Origin: Apis mellifera
Lineage: Eukaryota; Arthropoda; Insecta; Hymenoptera; Apidae
NCBI RefSeq assembly: GCF_003254395.2
Contig: NC_037648.1
Span: 8,180,135-8,244,134 of the forward strand
Direction: 5' to 3'
DNA length: 64,000 nucleotides
Shown here piece by piece: positions 15,401 to 25,090 of the stretch. The position numbers and the translations under genes were made by a program. Each line of letters starts with the position of its first letter. Positions within the stretch are counted from its first letter, which is position 1. Below the pieces are notes generated by a model. That model had not been told where the DNA came from. It saw nothing but the letters and a program-made list of their open reading frames with translations, and did no database searches.

Positions 15401-18400
15401 ATTATTACGACAGAAACTACTCTATTTAATGTGACAACCGAAACAACTTTTTCCGTCATCATGGAAATTACTACATCTCCTATTGAAATTATAAATGTGA
15501 CTACTGAACGGCCATTGATTACTACTGAAACCACAGAGACTACTACTGAGTCTATAATTACAACAGAAATTACTGAAACAACTTTTTTTGTCATTATGGA
15601 AATTACTACACCTATTATTGAAGTTATAAATGTAACTACCGAAACGACAGAAATTATTATTACTGAAACTACATTCCATATTATTGAAGTTACAAATATA
15701 ACCATAGAAACTCCATTTATCACGACAGAAACAACGGAGACTACAATGAAGTATCCAATTATTACGACAGAAACTATTCCACCTATTGTGATAAATGAAA
15801 CAACAGAAACTACATTACATATTATTGAAGTTACGAATATAACCACAGAAACTCCATTTATTACGACAGAAAGAATAGAGACTACAACAAAATATCCAAT
15901 TATTACAATAGAAACTACTCCATTTATTGTGACGACTGAAACAACTACATTACATATTATTGAAGTTACGAATATAACTGTAGAAACTCCAACACCTATA
16001 GAAACGCCAAAGACTACAATTGAATATCCAACAGTTCCCATAACAATTGAAACAACTTCTTCTATTTTAGTAGAAATTACCACACCAATCATCGAACTTA
16101 TAAATGTGACTACCATAACTCCGTATATTACTACTGAAACCATAGAAACCACTATTGAATTAATAGTTACTACTGTAGAATATCCTGTTATAATTACTAC
16201 GTCAACGATAATGCCTTGGGAAATTACCACTCCCTATCCTGTAATCGAAACAGTTACTACAACTGTCACTCCAGAAACCATAACTGAAGTAATGGAAACA
16301 GAGTATGAGGAATATGAAGAATATGAAGAAGAAGAAACACTTAGTCCAGCTTGGGAAGAATACGTAGAAGAAACAATAGAGACTACAACAAAATATCCAG
16401 TTGTTACGATAAAAACTACTTCACCTATTGTGACAATTGAAACAACAGAGACTACAACAAAATATCCAATTGTTACGATAGAAACTACTCCACCTATTGT
16501 GACAACTGAAACAACAAAGACTACAACAAAATATCCAGTTGTTACGATAGAAACTACTACACCTATTGTGACAAATGAAACAACAGAGACTACAACGAAA
16601 TATCCAATTGTTAAGATAGAAACTACTCCACCTATTGTGACAATTGAAACAACAAAGACTACAACAAAATATCCTGTTGTTACTATAGAAACTACTCCAC
16701 TTATTATGACAACTGAAACAACAAAGACTACAATAAAATATCCAGTTGTTACGATAGAAACTACTACACCTATTGTGACAAATGAAACAACAGAGACTAC
16801 AACGAAATATCCAATTGTTAAGATAGAAACTACTCCACCTATTGTGACAATTGAAACAACAAAGACTACAACAAAATATCCAGTTGTTGCGATAGAAACT
16901 ACTACACCTATTGTGACAAATGAAACAACAGAGACTACAAAGAAATATCCTGTTGTTACTATAGAAACTACTCCACTTATTGTGACAACTGAAACAACAA
17001 AAACTACAACAAAATATCCAGTTGTTACGATAGAAACTACTACACCTATTGTGACAAATGAAACAAGAGAGACTACAACGAAATATCCAATTGTTAAGAT
17101 AGAAACTACTCCACCTATTGTGACAAATGAAACAACAGAGACTACAACAAAATATCCAGTTGTTGCGATAGAAACTACTACACCTATTGTGACAAATGAA
17201 ACAACAGAGACTACAACGAAATATCCTGTTGTTACTATAGAAACTACTCCACTTATTGTGACAACTGAAACAACAAAGACTACAATAAAATATCCAGTTG
17301 TTACGATAGAAACTACTACACCTATTGTGACAAATGAAACAACAGAGACTACAACGAAATATCCAATTGTTGCGATAGAAACTACTACACCTATTGTGAC
17401 AAATGAAACAACAGAGACTACAACGAAATATCCAATTGTTGCGATAGAAACTACTACACCTATTGTGACAAATGAAACAACAGAGACTACAAAGAAATAT
17501 CCTGTTGTTACTATAGAAACTACTCCACTTATTGTGACAACTGAAACAACAAAAACTACAACAAAATATCCAGTTGTTACGATAGAAACTACTACACCTA
17601 TTGTGACAAATGAAACAACAGAGACTACAACGAAATATCCTGTTGTTATTATAGAAACTACTACTGAATCTACAATCACGACACCGACACCACCAATCGA
17701 GACAACTACGAAAGAAGTTATTAAAGTAGAAGTAACAATACCTAAAGTAGATGTTAACATAACTACTCCTTTCATACCGATTCCTGAAATCGTTTCTACT
17801 CCACCATTATTTACAACATTTACATATACTTTAGCACCTACTTTGGAATTCACTACGGAATCTTTGCCTTTCGAATATGAAGATAATATTACTGATATAA
17901 TTTTTACTCCTTTTATATCTCCACCTACCACAAAACCGATTATAATTACTCCTTTAATTATAACTCCGACTATAACATTAACTACTTCGACTATAACGTT
18001 AACTACTCCGATTATAACATTAACTACTCCAACTATAACGTTAATTACTCCGATTATAACATTAACTACTCCGACTATAACGTTAACTACTCCGACTATA
18101 ACGTCAACTACTCCGACTATAACGTTAACTACTTCGACTATAACATTGACTACTCCAACTATAACGTTAACTACCCCGACTATAACGTCGACTACTCCAA
18201 CTATAACGTCAACTACTCCGACTATAACGTCAACTACTCCGACTATAACGTTGACTACTTCGACTATAACATTGACTACACCGACTATAACGTTAACTAT
18301 CCCGACTATAACGTCAACTACTCCGACTATAACGTTAACTACTCCGACTATAACGTTAACTACTCCGACTATAACGTCAACTACTCCGAATATAACGTTG

Positions 18401-20966
18401 ACTACTTCAACTATAACGTTGACTACTCCGACTATAACGTCAATTACTCCGACTATAACGTTGACTACTCCGACTATAACGTTGACTACTCCGACTATAA
18501 CGTTAACTACTCCCACTATAACGTTAACTACTTCGACTATAACGTTAACTACTCCCACTATAACGTTAACTACTCCGACTATAACGTTAATTACTCCGAC
18601 AACATTAATTACACCAACTTTAATGTTAACTACTCCGACTATGATTACTCCAGAAAAAATCACTCCCGTACCAACGACAGTCAAATTTACACCCATCACA
18701 GATGAGAGTCAAAAGCATACCCGCAATCTTGAATTGATGGAACAATTGGAAAGAAAACTGAAGGAAATGGATAAGAAGATGAAAGATATTGAAAGAGAAG
18801 AGATAGAGTTAGATAAAGAAGAAGAAGAATGGCAGAACCATAAAGCGAAAATAATAAGTAATTTATTACAAAGACAAAAGATGATGAAGGCTTATGTTGC
18901 CACTAAAGCAATAGAAGCTTTACATGAAATAACACAAACAACCATCGGTGAGCATGTGATAGATACCGAGACGACAAGACCCAAAATAAAAATGATAACT
19001 CTTTCTCCTTTCTTGACGACCGATGCATTTGAGAAAAGACTTAGAATGTTAGAGGTAGAATTTTGGGAGAGAGAAAAATGGATAAAGGAACTAGAGAGGA
19101 GATTATTTGAAAGAGAGAAGAGATTCAAGAAAGATCAGGAAGATTTTGAAAAATTAGTAAGAGAAATGGAAGAAACGTTAAAAAAAGGAGAAGAAATATC
19201 ATGGCCCCCTAAGACTTCTGAACCAACAGAAACAATACGAGATTGTTGTTTACGTACAACGCCACCTTTTTCGCCACTTCCACCTACGGAAAGAACGACG
19301 ATCGATATTCGAGAACCAACTATTGCACCTAAAAAAGACACTACTATTGTCACTGAGGAAGAAATAGAGAAAGAAACAATGACCGAAGAAACAATGACTA
19401 AAGAAACAGTAACCGAAGAAACAATAACCGAAGAAACAATAAAAAGATTGACGCCGAAAAGATTTGTAACAACGAAGAAGTGTGTAACTGTTTTAAGATC
19501 AAAAGTTGTGGGTAAAGGCATGGTGACCGAACGAGTTTGCGTACCATATGCTCTAAGTAAGGAAGAAGAGGGGAAAACGAAAATTGTCACGTTGCATCTT
19601 GAAGAACACGAGTGGACAGAAGGTCCATTTGCAACGAATTATATGACATCGCAGACGGAGACCGAGGAGTACAATAATGAAAATAAAAAATCGATCGAGC
19701 AGAATCGAATTAAGCGAGATATCGGCGAGGAAAATATTGTTTATCCCAATTATCAATTATACAATTTTACCAATAATTATAAGAAGACGACGAGACTAAT
19801 ACGATACGTTCGAAGTAGGGACAAAGATGGAAACACGAAAATTGTTGTATTGCATCTCAAGGAACATGAATGGACCGAAGGTCAATTTACAACGAATTAT
19901 ATGACACTGCAGACAGAAATCGAAGAAGTTGATCGTGAAGAAACGATAGAACGCGAACAATTTACACCAGATATAGACGAAGAAAAAACTGTTTGTCCTG
20001 ATTATCCATTATACAAAATTACCGACGATAAGATGAAGACGACTCAAACACCAAGCGAAGACGAAGAAGAAAAAACAAAACTTTTTGCGTTGCGTCTTAA
20101 AGAGCACGAGTGGATAGAAGGTCCGTTTACAATGGATTATGTGACACCGCTGACGGAGATCGAGGAAAACGAGAATGAAAATAAAAGATCGATCGAACGG
20201 AATCGATTTAAGCGAAACATTAACGAGAAAAATGTTGTTTGTCCTAATTATCAATTGTATAATGTTACCGATTATAAAATGACGACGAATCATTTATTAA
20301 TTGACGAACCCTTTTGTAAATATGCAAATTGTAATTTTCAGTTGACAAGAAGTTTAACGATCACTGAAGCATCGAGAACCAAATCTACGGAAAAAATGAA
20401 TTGGAAAATTGATAATAACAGGTATAAAGTTCGATCGATGTTGCAAATTATTGAAGATAAAGAAGTAGAAAATGATGACGAGATAATAGTGAAACAAAAT
20501 GAATGGAATGATAGAATTTATGATGGAATTTATGAGAATCAAGTTGAAAGAAATCTGAGGCAAGAGGAAGTTACAGAACCATGGGAAAATCAAGGTAATA
20601 ATGAATATGAAAACGAAGGAAATGATGAATATAAAGAAGAAGAAGAAGAAGGAGAAGAAGAATATAAAGAAGAAGAAGAAGGAGAAGAAGAATATAAAGA
20701 AGAAGAAGAAGATAAAGAAGAAGAAGAAGAAGAAAAAGAATATAAAGAAGAAGAAGAAAAAGAAGAAGAATATAAAGAAGATTATGAACCTGAGGATAAA
20801 GAGGATGAAGAAATAGAAGAAACTACGGCACCAGAGGAAGAAGTAATTGAAACACCAATGATGTATCCACCAGAGGAAGAAGTAATTGAAACACCAACGA
20901 TGTATCCACCAGAAGAAGAAAAACCACCCAAGAAAATTCACGAAGAAGAAGAAGAAACAACTGAAG
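2..20966 (+). CDS. Giant threonine-rich mucin-like protein, main exon (5' end outside window)
   Basis: The frame is open from base 2 to the proposed donor at 20966, giving 6988 complete codons plus the first base of a split codon. There is no start in the window; a GTG at 284 is only an internal valine codon. The product is dominated by Thr with Pro, Ser, Glu, Ile and Val, arranged in six repeat fields (residues about 1-2160, 2201-3362, 3362-4767, 4767-5427, 5457-5890 and 5987-6205). These are followed by a coiled coil (about 6233-6397), a Cys-containing linker, three copies of a unique module (6524-6767) and an acidic tail (6854-6988). Such composition is typical of heavily O-glycosylated secreted or surface mucins of insects; that role is inferred. 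Cysteines are almost absent from the Thr fields, and no chitin-binding Cys pattern or membrane segment is visible. The N-terminus and signal peptide would be upstream. Collapse or expansion of repeats in the assembly is possible. Confidence 0.9.
6601..10084 (+). repeat. Repeat field B: 59-residue units with one Asn sequon each
   Basis: The basic unit is about 59 residues (177 bases). It starts with IEVINTTTETPFVTTLTTET, passes through EVTTPETTVTTETTE, and ends with PIIKIIVTTPT. It alternates irregularly with a variant carrying TIITTVTTPFTTV and PITPTTVTTPTMEV. Each unit has a single NTT glycosylation sequon. Copies differ at only a few bases, pointing to recent amplification or conversion. 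Confidence 0.9.
10085..14300 (+). repeat. Repeat field C: about 61-residue units with a variable ETT run
   Basis: About 22 units share PIIEIINTTTETPFITT, then TIFTTITTPITTIT, then a run of ETT triplets (a 9-base minisatellite built on gaaacaacg), then EIPTTTPTVTT. The ETT run varies from two to about ten triplets, which accounts for most unit-length variation. Large blocks are duplicated in tandem, such as 10381-10720 against 10801-11140 (offset 420) and 12451 against 12817 (offset 366). Units decay toward 14000-14300. Confidence 0.9.
14300..16280 (+). repeat. Repeat field D: diverged units with FHIIEVTNIT and TKYPIITTE motifs
   Basis: The units are less regular than in field C but clearly related: PIIEVINVTTET replaces PIIEIINTTTET. 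New elements are TTFHIIEVTNITIETPF, ETTTKYPIITTE and TTFSVIMEITTP. Each carries NVT or NIT sequons. The TKYP element foreshadows field E. A short acidic, Tyr-rich break at about 16299-16345 (EYEEYEEYEEEE) followed by a Trp-containing stretch separates D from E. Confidence 0.85.
16375..17675 (+). repeat. Repeat field E: 19 copies of a 23-residue unit
   Basis: Nineteen units of 23 residues (69 bases) follow each other without spacers, the last one decaying into the next linker. The unit reads TTTKYPVVTIETT, then a two-residue variable Thr/Pro/Leu position, then IVTNETTE. Copies ending in NETTE and in ETTK are mixed in a semi-regular order, suggesting that multi-unit blocks were amplified. The NET sequon is present in about half of the copies. 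Confidence 0.95.
17960..18605 (+). repeat. Repeat field F: about 30 copies of heptapeptide TPTITLT
   Basis: A 21-base unit (actactccgactataacgtta and variants) repeats about 30 times, encoding TPTITLT with L/S and P/S swaps. The last units degrade into TPTTLI and TPTLML. One copy carries an NIT sequon. This is the shortest-period field of the gene and is predicted to be extended and O-glycosylated. Confidence 0.95.
18700..19190 (+). other. Coiled-coil segment of the mucin-like protein
   Basis: After the last Thr repeats the composition changes sharply to Lys, Glu, Leu, Met and Arg. Two helical stretches are visible. The first starts near LELMEQLERKLKEMDKKMKD and runs to an EEEEWQNHKAK stretch. 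The second is around FEKRLRMLEVEFWEREKWI and continues through ERRLFEREKRFKK. Hydrophobic residues fall at heptad-like spacing, so a coiled coil that could mediate oligomerisation is likely. This is read by eye and not scored. Confidence 0.7.
19570..20300 (+). repeat. Three-copy HEW-TEGPF-NYMT module near the C-terminus
   Basis: Three related modules begin near 19572, 19828 and 20070. Each has K(T/I)KIV-LHL-EHEW(T/I)EG-FT-(N/D)Y(M/V)T--TE-EE, followed by a charged linker and C/YPNYQLYN-T. HEW codons start at 19607, 19865 and 20105. Copies 1 and 3 end with RIKR (codons to 19717) and RFKR (codons to 20215), which fit the furin-type R-X-K-R pattern. Copy 2 has lost it. I know no named domain with this pattern. 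Confidence 0.8.
20590..20960 (+). repeat. Acidic Glu/Lys/Tyr low-complexity tail
   Basis: Purine-rich gaagaagaa tracts encode runs of Glu broken by YKEEEE and EDKEE. Two copies of PPEEEVIETP(M/T)MYP follow at about 20830-20910. The purine strand bias produces open frames on both strands here that should not be taken as genes. The segment may be intrinsically disordered and could bind cations; that is inference. Confidence 0.85.
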
Positions 20967-21297
20967 GTAGAATATTAAATATATTTAATTTTCATTTTTA
21001 AAATATTACAATAACATATAATATTGTTAATGTTAATAATAGAATTAATTACATTATTATATTTATATTTCAATCATTACATAGATAAATTTTAAACTAT
21101 CTAAAATTATTTTAAAAAATTGATTAATCTTTGATCAAAGAAGAAGAATTTTTGATCATATTCTTCTATTCTCATTTAATTATTTAATTATCATGATAAT
21201 ATCATTAAATATTAAATATGCAAAAAATTAATTATATCGATAAAAATATAAAAACAAAACAAAGTCAGATTAAAAAAAATTATTTAATTTTCTATAG
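20967..21297 (+). other. Predicted phase-1 intron in the mucin-like gene
   Basis: The donor reads AAG/GTAGAA at 20966/20967 and the acceptor reads TTTTCTATAG/AAG at 21297/21298. The 331 bases between are A+T-rich, unlike the exons on both sides. The split codon is G plus AA, giving Glu, which continues the acidic context. If the intron is retained, the frame stops at 20999-21001 after a short Leu/Asn/Phe tail. Confidence 0.75.
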
Positions 21298-21611
21298 AAG
21301 AAAAAACCAGACAACCACCTGGACCAGAATGGCCAACAGAGCCTTTAACCAATTACCATGTGGGTGGCACTAGGACCTGGACGTTAGAGTATCCAGAAGA
21401 GAAGCCACGCAAGCCAGAGGATGAAGACGAAGAGGATTTCAAAAGGGTCGGCAAACGGCCGGAAAAAACAACTTGTTACTATGTTGTTCTTACTAAAGAT
21501 AAGAAAAGATGTGAAAATTCTGAGAGAGATTACGACAAGGAAAATGATTTTGAATCATTCTTGAAGAAAAATATTCCAAAGGCAAATAAGGAATATGCCA
21601 GATATAGATAA
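21298..21611 (+). CDS. Predicted last exon of the mucin-like protein
   Basis: The exon adds the split Glu and 103 residues ending at TAA 21609-21611, and gives a visible product of about 7092 residues. It opens with KTRQPPGPEWPTEPLTNYHV. The EW-TE-NY spacing resembles the HEWTEGPF-TNYM module repeated three times in the main exon, which supports it as a fourth, diverged copy. It continues with acidic EDEDEEDFKRV and a Cys pair (CYYVVLTKDKKRC). An independent gene starting at GTG 21360 is unlikely because no ATG or promoter is seen and the upstream frame joins in phase. Confidence 0.75.
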
Positions 21612-21850
21612 ATGCAAATGAAAAAAGAATATATAAGTTTCGTTAGGAAAGTAGCTCTATTGTTATAGAAAGATGAAGCAGTTTCCTTTCTTTTAAACTA
21701 ATTTTTTTTTCGATAAAATACACGTAAGATTTATCAGAAACAGAAGAAACGTAAATCAGTGAAATAACAGTAAAATTAGACACAGTAATATCAAAATATT
21801 GTAAAGTTTGTACATATGTATATATATATATGTATGTAAAAGGATACATT

Positions 21851-21856
21851 AATAAA
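21851..21856 (+). terminator. Candidate poly(A) signal of the mucin-like gene
   Basis: The first clear AATAAA after the stop at 21611 lies 240 bases downstream in an A+T-rich 3' region. Such hexamers are common by chance in this composition, so confidence is moderate. Confidence 0.4.
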
Positions 21857-24800
21857 TTCGATTTAGAAATTTCATTTTAAACCGACAGTCGTTTCAATTT
21901 GTTGATTATACTGCTTGAAATGTTATTGCTGCTGTATAATCTCAGAGATTAATTTCATGAAAAATTAAATGCTGCTTGCGGCTATTTTAATTAGAAATTT
22001 ATAATGATTTCTGAATATTATTTATTTTAATATCCATAAACACCAGATTGCTTTTAGGTTCATTAACATATATTCTTTTTTAACAATTATTTATTTATTT
22101 ATTTATTTAGTATGGATAAGAAATTATGTATATTTTTTGCATTACGAATATATTAGGATTATATTAGGACGATATAAATATTTAATACTTTACGTACGAT
22201 AGTACGTAAGTATAATAATTTTAGTATAAATTTTAGTATAATAATTCAGTTAATAATAATAAATATAATAATAAATATAATAATAAATATAATAATAAAT
22301 ATAATAATAAATGTAATAATAAATATAATAATAAAATTAATAAATAATAAAATATAATATTAATACAATGAAAGAATGATAAAAATAATTATATTAATTT
22401 TATATTCTATTATTATTTTTCAATGAAAATATTATAAATTATCTTTATCATTTCATCATTTTCGAATAACAACGTTTTCTAAACTAAATAGAGCAGATCA
22501 TCCAATAGTTTAATTACAAAATTGATACTTGGAACAATATAGTAGAATATAAATTGCTTTTGAAAATTAATTCTTAATAATTTGAGTGCCGAAAAATGGG
22601 AATTAGTTTGTAATTACAAAATCGTTCGAATTTTTGAATATCAATGTAATTAGACAATATTTTAATTAAAAGTGACTTTTTTATACTAATTCTCTTTTAT
22701 TCTATCATATTCTTCTAAAAATCTTTTTTCATATTTTAGAGAACAATTTTAAATGAAACGGGAAATTTTGAAAATATAAATATAAATATAAATGGCTTAT
22801 GAATGTAACAAATATTGTAAGATATTTAAAATTATGTTTCATAAAATACTTTTAAAAAGATATAAAAGTGCAAATATTTTTTATTCATAAATTTTATTAT
22901 TTTATTCACTTTACACATGTCTTGTATAATATTAGATAAAATTTACTAGAAATTTTCAAAAAACTATAATTATGATTTTTTAAAAATTATTTTGCACAAA
23001 AATATCATAATAAAATAATTATAATAATACATATAATATTAAATTGAATTTATTGAATAATATTATCGTATTTTCGAAATAATTTCAACGTCAGATACTT
23101 TATAAACAATAGAAAATGTGAGCAAAAAGTAGATATATGATTTTAACGATTTAAACTTTATGCATTTAATACTAGTAGAAACTTGTATGTGGGTATTTTA
23201 TTGTGTAGAGGAAAATAGTACTTCATTAACCCTTTACATTTAATTCGCATAATAAAACGTCAGCAGCTTAAAATTTTATATTTATATTATCTGTGCAAAA
23301 GATAAAGAATTTTAACGAGTAAAACGATATAAAAATAATTAGAAAATATAATTATCGAATATTTTTTTGTTGTTGATCATTCTGAGTGAATTTTTTTTTT
23401 AAATTTGTCTATAGAAATAATATAAAATTAATATTTGAAATTAATATTTCATTAAAATACTATATAGTATAGTAATAGAAAATTAAAATAATTTTTTTTA
23501 AACATATGTGTTTTGTTTCGATTATTATGTTTTAGTTATTTCCAACAACTGAATATATATTATGGTTGAAAAATACACCAACATATCATAGCATCTGTTA
23601 AACTTTGATCAATATTTTATCGAAGAATAATGAAAAACAAGAGATAAATATGAAACCAAGAATGTTGGAATTTTTTGATTTTTCAGAAATATGTTTATGT
23701 ATTATATTAATCTTATTTTTCACGATTAATTTATCTGTTTTTATATTTTAATTATAATATTTTTGTTATGTTTAAAAGAACTCATACGAATTGCATGTTT
23801 TCAATTGAATTTCTATCATTTTTAATTTTCTTTTTCTATTAAAAATTATGAAATATTATCACTATTCAATTTAATTCATTTATTTCTTAATATTTTATAA
23901 ATATATATTTTCATATTATTTTTTAAATATTAATTACACTAAAGAAAGATAATTTTTGTTATTTTATTTTTTACAGAGCAATAAAATTTTAATAAAAAAT
24001 CGACTTTATCATAATGATAATATAATAATAATAAATAATACAAGCAAGTTATATTTAAAATAAATTTTTCTTAATCGTGAGTAGTTAATATAATATTATA
24101 ATTTAGGTAATAAATTTACAATCCTTAAAAAAAAATAAAAAATTTATTATTAAAAGTATATAAATATATTTATATACTAAGTTTTTTGTAATTTTTGTTT
24201 TGTAGAAAGAAATGATAATTATTTAAAGAATTTAAATTTAAAGAAACATTAATTATCTATTTTAATATTTTTCATTATTATCCTTTCTTTATCATTTTTC
24301 ATTTATTATATTATATTAATATTAATCTATTAAATTGATTTTAATATAATACATTTTATCAGACAAATATTTGAATATAAATAAATAATAAATAAATAAT
24401 AATATTTATATAAATTATATTAATTTCTTAAAATATAAATAATTTATACAAAAATAATTTTTATATCTATCCATTTTTTTATTGATTATCATATTGTTCT
24501 AAGAAACGTTAAAATAGTTAAAATAAAACTTCTTTATTTTTGTTATCGAAATATTGAAACGATAAGTCGAATAATAATTAAGAATAAAATAAAGTAAATT
24601 AATTCAAAATACAATCTAATTAACATATCAACAAACAGTATAATTTGTGCAATTCTTTTACGCAGCATTTTATTACAACAAAAAAATATTTCAATATTTC
24701 AAAATTAATTTCAAATTCTAAAAGAACAAACATTTATTACACACGATTCAGTATTTTATTATAAAAAGATAAAGAGCGTTAATTACCAAAATATTTATAA

Positions 24801-25035
24801 AAAATAAGAAAAGAAGTATAATTTGAATATGCCAGATCAAAAGTTTAATACGTTGTACAAATATGTCCTCTCAATAAAATACATAAATTATTTATTCGCG
24901 ATAAATGTTAATATATACTTATTACCATCTTGAAAATCGACATATGTTATATCGCAAAAAGAAAATAAACAGAAATAAAAATATATAGAAAGATTATCAA
25001 TGTCTGCAGATGTTGGTTTTTAATTTTCATTCAAG
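21857..25035. other. A+T-rich intergenic DNA
   Basis: I see no coding region here. It contains a TTTA microsatellite at 22087-22109, six copies of a 12-base unit at 22261-22332, an imperfect hairpin at 22186-22212 (arms tacttacgtac type, loop gata), and a perfect 24-base palindrome at 24155-24178. The rest is low-complexity A+T-rich sequence without recognisable genes. Confidence 0.7.
22261..22332. repeat. 12-base tandem repeat, 6 copies
   Basis: Six head-to-tail copies of aaatataataat are visible, with one substitution in the fifth copy (aaatgtaataat). The A+T-only unit is typical of local slippage in this genome. Confidence 0.95.
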
Positions 25036-25072
25036 TATAAAAGCAAAGAATTCGTTGTTGTACTGCATCAGT
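25036..25072 (+). promoter_or_regulatory. TATA box plus arthropod initiator
   Basis: TATAAAAG at 25036-25043 is followed by CATCAGT at 25066-25072, matching the arthropod TCAGT initiator. Taking A at 25070 as +1, the TATA starts at -34 and the 5' leader is about 21 bases before the ATG at 25091. This classic focused promoter suits a strongly and tissue-specifically expressed secreted protein; the expression inference is not shown by sequence. Confidence 0.7.
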
Positions 25073-25090
25073 TTGAAAAGACCGTGAAAC

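Noticed and set aside
2..18605. Repeat fields as a CRISPR array or satellite DNA
   Set aside because: The repeats keep one open frame with unit lengths divisible by three, and no unique spacers exist.
16234..18699. Minus-strand open frame of 821 codons
   Set aside because: Antisense shadow of fields E and F.
20601..20816. Plus-strand Lys-rich 71-codon frame
   Set aside because: Out-of-frame reading of the acidic tail of the mucin-like gene.
20354..20941. Minus-strand Phe-rich frame resembling a membrane protein
   Set aside because: Antisense of gaagaagaa Glu codons gives runs of TTC, read as Phe.
23226..23250. TTAACCCTTT motif resembling a piggyBac-type element end
   Set aside because: No matching inverted end or transposase sequence was found nearby; a similar taaccctttt at 44028 is in the same orientation and not a mate.
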